From: Streptomyces endophytica
GTDB taxonomy: Bacteria > Actinomycetota > Actinomycetes > Streptomycetales > Streptomycetaceae
Reading direction: 5' to 3'
Assembly (NCBI RefSeq): GCF_026153355.1
Contig: NZ_CP110636.1
Location: 5,518,001 to 5,582,000, forward strand
DNA: 64,000 nt
Positions 60,492-64,000 of the stretch are shown here, in pieces (within the stretch, counting starts at the first letter, position 1; each line of letters begins with the position of its first letter). The position numbers and the translations under genes are program-made. Under the pieces are notes generated by a model, which searched no databases, was not told where the DNA came from, and saw nothing but the letters and a program-made list of their open reading frames with translations.

Positions 60492-61334
60492 ATGGGCCTG
60501 CCCCCGTCTCCGCCGCCCGGCCCGGCCGGGCTGCTCGACCGGTGTGCCGCCGCACGCGTCACCGGCGCGCTGCGGGGCCCGCACGGCTGCGTCTACCTGC
60601 TCGACGGTGCGGTCACCTGGGTCGAGGGCGCCGCGGCGCCCGGGATCGAGGTGCGGCTCAGCGCGGCGGGCAGGGTCCCGCCGCAGGGCTGGCGGTACGC
60701 CGTGGAGACCGCGGGGCCCGCGCGGCAGGGCGGCCGGTTCCTGGTCAGCGAGGGCTGGCTGACCCAGGGCGAGCTGGAGATCTGCCATCTCGCCGCCCTG
60801 CTCGACGCGGCGTTCTTCGCGCTGCCGCTGCCGCCCGAGACCACGTCCTTCACCCCCGGGACCGGGCACTGGCTGGGTGTCGTGCGCCCGATCAGCGCCG
60901 GCGACCTCCAGCGGGCGACGGCCCGCCGCCGGGCGCTGCTGGACCGGCTGCGCCCCTGGGCGGCGGTCGACACCCAGCCCGTCGTACCGGCCGGCCCCGG
61001 CGCTCCGGCCGGTACGACACCCCGGCAGCGGCGACTGCTCGCGCACGCAGACGGCCGGCACACCCCCTGCGAACTCGCCCGCACGCTGGGCCAGTCCGCG
61101 TTCGTGACGCTGCTCGACATCCGCCGGCTCGCCGCGGCCGGTCTGGTCCGGATGCCGCCCGGCGGACTCCCCCGGCGCCGGCCTGGCGCCACACCTGCCG
61201 GGCATCCGCCACCCGGCGCCGGCAGAGGCCGCACCCCCACCTGGCAACCACCGGTGCCGGAGCTCCTCGACACCCGGGACCCGGACGTTGCCCTCCTTGT
61301 CCGACTGCGTACGGCGCTGGAGGAAAACCTGTGA
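60492..61334 (+). CDS. Roadblock-cluster protein of unknown function
   Basis: 280 aa from the ATG at 60492 (GAGGGA upstream). The N-terminal half (GLLDRCAAARVTGALRGPHGCVYLLDGAVTWVEGAAAPGIEVRL) resembles DUF4388/PATAN-like modules, in which a conserved YLxxGxI segment recurs. The C-terminal part has a winged-helix-like stretch (DGRHTPCELARTLGQSAFVTLLDIRRLAAAGLVRMPP, about 185-222) and a proline-rich end. It sits between two roadblock genes and probably interacts with them. Assignment is tentative. Confidence 0.6.
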   Translation: MGLPPSPPPGPAGLLDRCAAARVTGALRGPHGCVYLLDGAVTWVEGAAAPGIEVRLSAAGRVPPQGWRYAVETAGPARQGGRFLVSEGWLTQGELEICHLAALLDAAFFALPLPPETTSFTPGTGHWLGVVRPISAGDLQRATARRRALLDRLRPWAAVDTQPVVPAGPGAPAGTTPRQRRLLAHADGRHTPCELARTLGQSAFVTLLDIRRLAAAGLVRMPPGGLPRRRPGATPAGHPPPGAGRGRTPTWQPPVPELLDTRDPDVALLVRLRTALEENL

Positions 61335-61404
61335 CCCCTTGCCCGCGAAGACCGTGCACGGCATGAGGCGCGCCCTGGGAAGGCGGGCCGCGAAAAGGAG
61401 ACTG

Positions 61405-61785
61405 ATGACGATAGAACCCCGGCTACGGGACGAGCTGCTGACGCTGCGCGACCAAGTGCGCCATTTCCAGGGCGGCATGGTGGCGAGCGCGGACGGCATG
61501 GTGATCGCGCACGATCTGGCGGACATCGAACCGGACGGGCTGGCGGCGCTGACCGCGGCGGCCATCGGGGTCGCCAAGCGGCTCACCGAGGCGACCGGAC
61601 AGGGCGCTTTCGAGGAGTCCCTGACCCGCGGCACCGACGGCTACATCGCCGCCTACTCGGCCGGCCGCCGTGCCGTGCTCACCGCCGTGACCGGCCCGGA
61701 CACCAATGTGGGCCGGCTGCATCTGCAGGCCAGGCGGGCGGCCGAGCGCATCGGGGCGCTGGTCGACGCGGCCCCGCGCCGGTAG
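61405..61785 (+). CDS. Roadblock/LC7-domain protein
   Basis: 126 aa, ATG 61405 with AAAAGGAG upstream. RDELLTLRDQVRHFQGGMVASADGMVIAHDLADIEPDGLAALTAAAIGVAKRL is the classical roadblock helix-strand start, followed by YIAAYSAGRRAVLTAVTGPDTNVGRLHLQARRAAERIG. It is more like the conservon-type roadblock proteins than its two neighbours and may heterodimerise with them. Confidence 0.82.
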   Translation: MTIEPRLRDELLTLRDQVRHFQGGMVASADGMVIAHDLADIEPDGLAALTAAAIGVAKRLTEATGQGAFEESLTRGTDGYIAAYSAGRRAVLTAVTGPDTNVGRLHLQARRAAERIGALVDAAPRR

Positions 61786-61860
61786 GCCGGCCCGCCGCCC
61801 GTCCCCGTAATCCACCGCACACCGCACCACCTCCACCCATTCGAAAGGTCACCACCCCTC

Positions 61861-62235
61861 ATGGCTCACATGGACACCGCCCTCGCCGACATGATGTCGA
61901 CCATCGAAGGCGCGATAGGCGTCGCGCTGGTCGACTACACCAGCGGCATGGCGCTGGCCACGCTCGGCGACAACCAGGCCCTGGACCTCAACATCGCCGC
62001 GGCCGGCAACACCGATGTGGTCCGCGCCAAGATGCGCACCATGGAGATGCTCGAACTCCAGGGCGCCATCGAGGACATGCTCATCACGCTGACCGCGCAG
62101 TACCACATCATCCGGCCGGTCACCGGCAAGAGCGGCAGCGGGCTCTTCCTCTATCTGGTGCTGGACCGCAAGCGCGCCAATCTGGCGCTGGCGCGCCACC
62201 GTCTGGCCCGGCTGGAGGCCGAACTGGAGGTGTGA
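61861..62235 (+). CDS. Roadblock/LC7-domain protein
   Basis: 124 aa. MDTALADMMSTIEGAIGVALVDYTSGMALATLGD, NTDVVRAKMRTMEML, AIEDMLITLTAQYHIIRPVTGKSGSGLFLYLVLDRKRANLALARHRLARLEAELEV. Paralogue of the protein at 60064, sharing its pattern IGVALVDYTSGMALATLG / LGAGLIDWTSGLTLGTAG. Last gene of the four-gene cluster; its 3' end forms one arm of the hairpin at 62214. Confidence 0.82.
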   Translation: MAHMDTALADMMSTIEGAIGVALVDYTSGMALATLGDNQALDLNIAAAGNTDVVRAKMRTMEMLELQGAIEDMLITLTAQYHIIRPVTGKSGSGLFLYLVLDRKRANLALARHRLARLEAELEV

Positions 62236-63100
62236 CCTTCAGTTCGGCCTCCGGTCGAGCCCCGCGCGGCCTCGTCCAGGAGGCGGCGCAGCCGCAGCGC
62301 GTCCGGCGCGACGGCCGTCGCGAGGGCGCCGGGGCCGGCCAGCGGCGCCAGGACGCCCCGCGCGTCGAGGGGCTGGTCACCGGGCGGCCGGCCACGGTGC
62401 GGCTGGTCGCCGGTCGCGCCGAGCAGCCGTACCGGGGCCGGCCCGTCCTCGAACTCGGGCCCCACGACCAGGAGTTGACCGAGGGCCCGGTGGCCGCCCA
62501 GCACGGCCGAGGTGTCCCAGCCCGGGGCCCCGGGCCCGTAGGCGGTCTCCTGGTCGAGCAGGGTGCGTCCGGCGCGCCGGACCGTGAGCCGGCTGCGCAG
62601 GGCGCCGGTCGGCTCGCCGCTGCGGCCCAGGACCTGTTCCTCGCGGAGCACGAGCCGGGCGGTGGCGGCCAGTTCGACGGTCGTGGTCATCCGCAGGTCG
62701 CTGCCGGCGGCCGAGATCAGCGGCTCGGGCAGCCAGTCGAGCCGGGCGCCCTCGCCCACCGTGAGGCGTACGTCGTAGTGGGCGGGCGCACCGGTCCGGC
62801 CGGGCAGCGCGACGGTGGCCGCGGCGGCCGTGACGTGCAGGGCGCTGCCGGCCTCCGCGGTGACCTCGATGGCCAGCCGGTCGCCGCCGAGCGGGGCGCT
62901 CATGGCGCCGACCACGCACACCCGGGCCGGGCCGCCGTGCGCGCGGACCCGGCGCAGCGCGAACGGGCCGGCGCCGTCCAGGACGGGCAGCCGGGTGGTG
63001 CCGTCGGCATCGGTACGGGCGATCACACGGGCGGTGGCCCGCAGGCCGGCCGTGGACGGTGCGGCGGTCGCCGGTGTGGTCTGCGAAGGAAGGGCGAGCG

Positions 63101-63104
<4 letters not shown>
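62151..63104 (-). CDS. ureD: Urease accessory protein UreD
   Basis: 317 aa, ATG 63104 overlapping the ureG stop (ATGA). UreD scaffolds the UreF-UreG complex on apo-urease. Conserved parts: GPARVCVVGAMSAPLGGDRLAIEVTAEAGSALHVTAAAATVALPG, LDWLPEPLISAAGSDLRMTT, RLVLREEQVLGRSGE, and APDALRLRRLLDEA. After DEA the last 40 residues are unlike the family, pass through a strong hairpin and overlap the roadblock gene by 85 bp antisense. A single-base change near 62260 would instead end the protein at a TGA at 62239-62241, so the annotated C-terminus is doubtful. Confidence 0.85.
62214..62252. terminator. Bidirectional hairpin at the end of roadblock and ureD genes
   Basis: GGAGGCCGAACTG (62214-62226) pairs with CAGTTCGGCCTCC (62240-62252); inside, AGGT pairs with ACCT over a GTG loop. 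The left arm is coding sequence of the last roadblock gene and includes its stop in the loop. It should end transcription from both sides. Confidence 0.85.
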
Positions 63105-63793
<689 letters not shown>

Positions 63794-63857
63794 GGTCACT
63801 CCGGTGGTTCGTACGGCCGCCGGGGGCGGCGCGGCTGCCGGCCGGGGCCGGGCGGGG

Positions 63858-64000
63858 TCAGGAGGCGAAGAGGCGGACCGGCCAGGCGGCGTGCGCTTCC
63901 GCGGTGATGTCGAGCAGCGGGGCCGACGCGGCGGGCAGGACGTCGACCCCCTCGGCGGCGACCCGTTCCCCGGCCGCGGCGCCCTGCTCGGCGACCCGGT
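63858..64000 (-). CDS. ureF: Urease accessory protein UreF, C-terminal fragment (window edge)
   Basis: The last 46-47 codons, read in from the right edge, end ..PLLDITAEAHAAWPVRLFAS and TGA at 63858. The final EAHAxxxVRLFAS matches the usual UreF C-terminus, and the position directly before ureG fits. The rest of the gene lies outside the window. Confidence 0.8.
   Translation of the reverse strand, partial: RVAEQGAAAGERVAAEGVDVLPAASAPLLDITAEAHAAWPVRLFAS

Overview
The window is GC-rich chromosomal DNA with strong G/C third-position bias, GTG and TTG starts, AGGAG-type ribosome binding sites and long perfect hairpin terminators. The gene set (AfsA-type butyrolactone synthase, subtilisin inhibitor, SpoIIE-type phosphatases, roadblock proteins, actinobacterial high-affinity hydrogenase) points to Streptomyces or a very close relative. 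No rRNA, tRNA, phage, insertion sequence, CRISPR array or PKS/NRPS core was seen.

Left part (1-13.2 kb): a truncated PAS sensor, an acyl-CoA synthetase behind a perfect palindrome, a Gly/His-rich secreted protein, two PP2C phosphatases (one coupled to a MASE1 membrane protein), a divergent NHEJ-type pair (LigD-like polymerase and ATP-dependent ligase), an APC permease, a decayed ArsR gene, an orphan acyl-CoA carboxylase epsilon-like subunit and a Tat-exported DyP peroxidase. A long imperfect palindrome of about 450 bp (13.17-13.64 kb) closes this part.

Hydrogenase operon (13.6-27.1 kb, minus strand): 14 tightly overlapping genes for a group 1h [NiFe]-hydrogenase of the kind that scavenges atmospheric H2. 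The order is small subunit, large subunit, NifU-like, DUF5947, DUF6084, an uncharacterised 472-aa protein, maturation protease, a 34-aa membrane peptide, hypA, hypB, hypF, hypC, hypD, hypE. As written, the large subunit (two sites) and hypF (one site) carry single-base deletions in G/C runs. A nearby beta-helix gene carries a fourth. Each corrected length becomes a multiple of three, so residual sequencing error is at least as likely as gene loss.

Middle (27.3-45 kb): a DUF4232 lipoprotein; a secreted beta-helix protein; leuA preceded by a 14-codon Leu-rich leader peptide and hairpin (attenuator), divergent from a FadR-type regulator; an MFS exporter fused to three beta-sandwich domains; a gamma-butyrolactone signalling locus (ScbR-like receptor, AfsA-like synthase, SDR reductase) with an ARE-like site; ogt; a P450; and the glyoxylate pathway gcl-hyi-glxR with matching 15-bp palindromes ahead of gcl and hyi.

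Right part (45-64 kb): acyl-CoA dehydrogenase divergent from its likely TetR repressor, peptide deformylase, murT-gatD (lipid II amidation), pfkA, a CtaG-type oxidase assembly protein, an Arg-P1 subtilisin-inhibitor homologue, a DJ-1/PfpI protein, an acyltransferase, an internally deleted epimerase, a PARG-like macrodomain protein, a secreted tripeptidyl aminopeptidase, a cluster of three roadblock/LC7 proteins plus one unknown, and the start of a urease accessory cluster (ureD, ureG, end of ureF).
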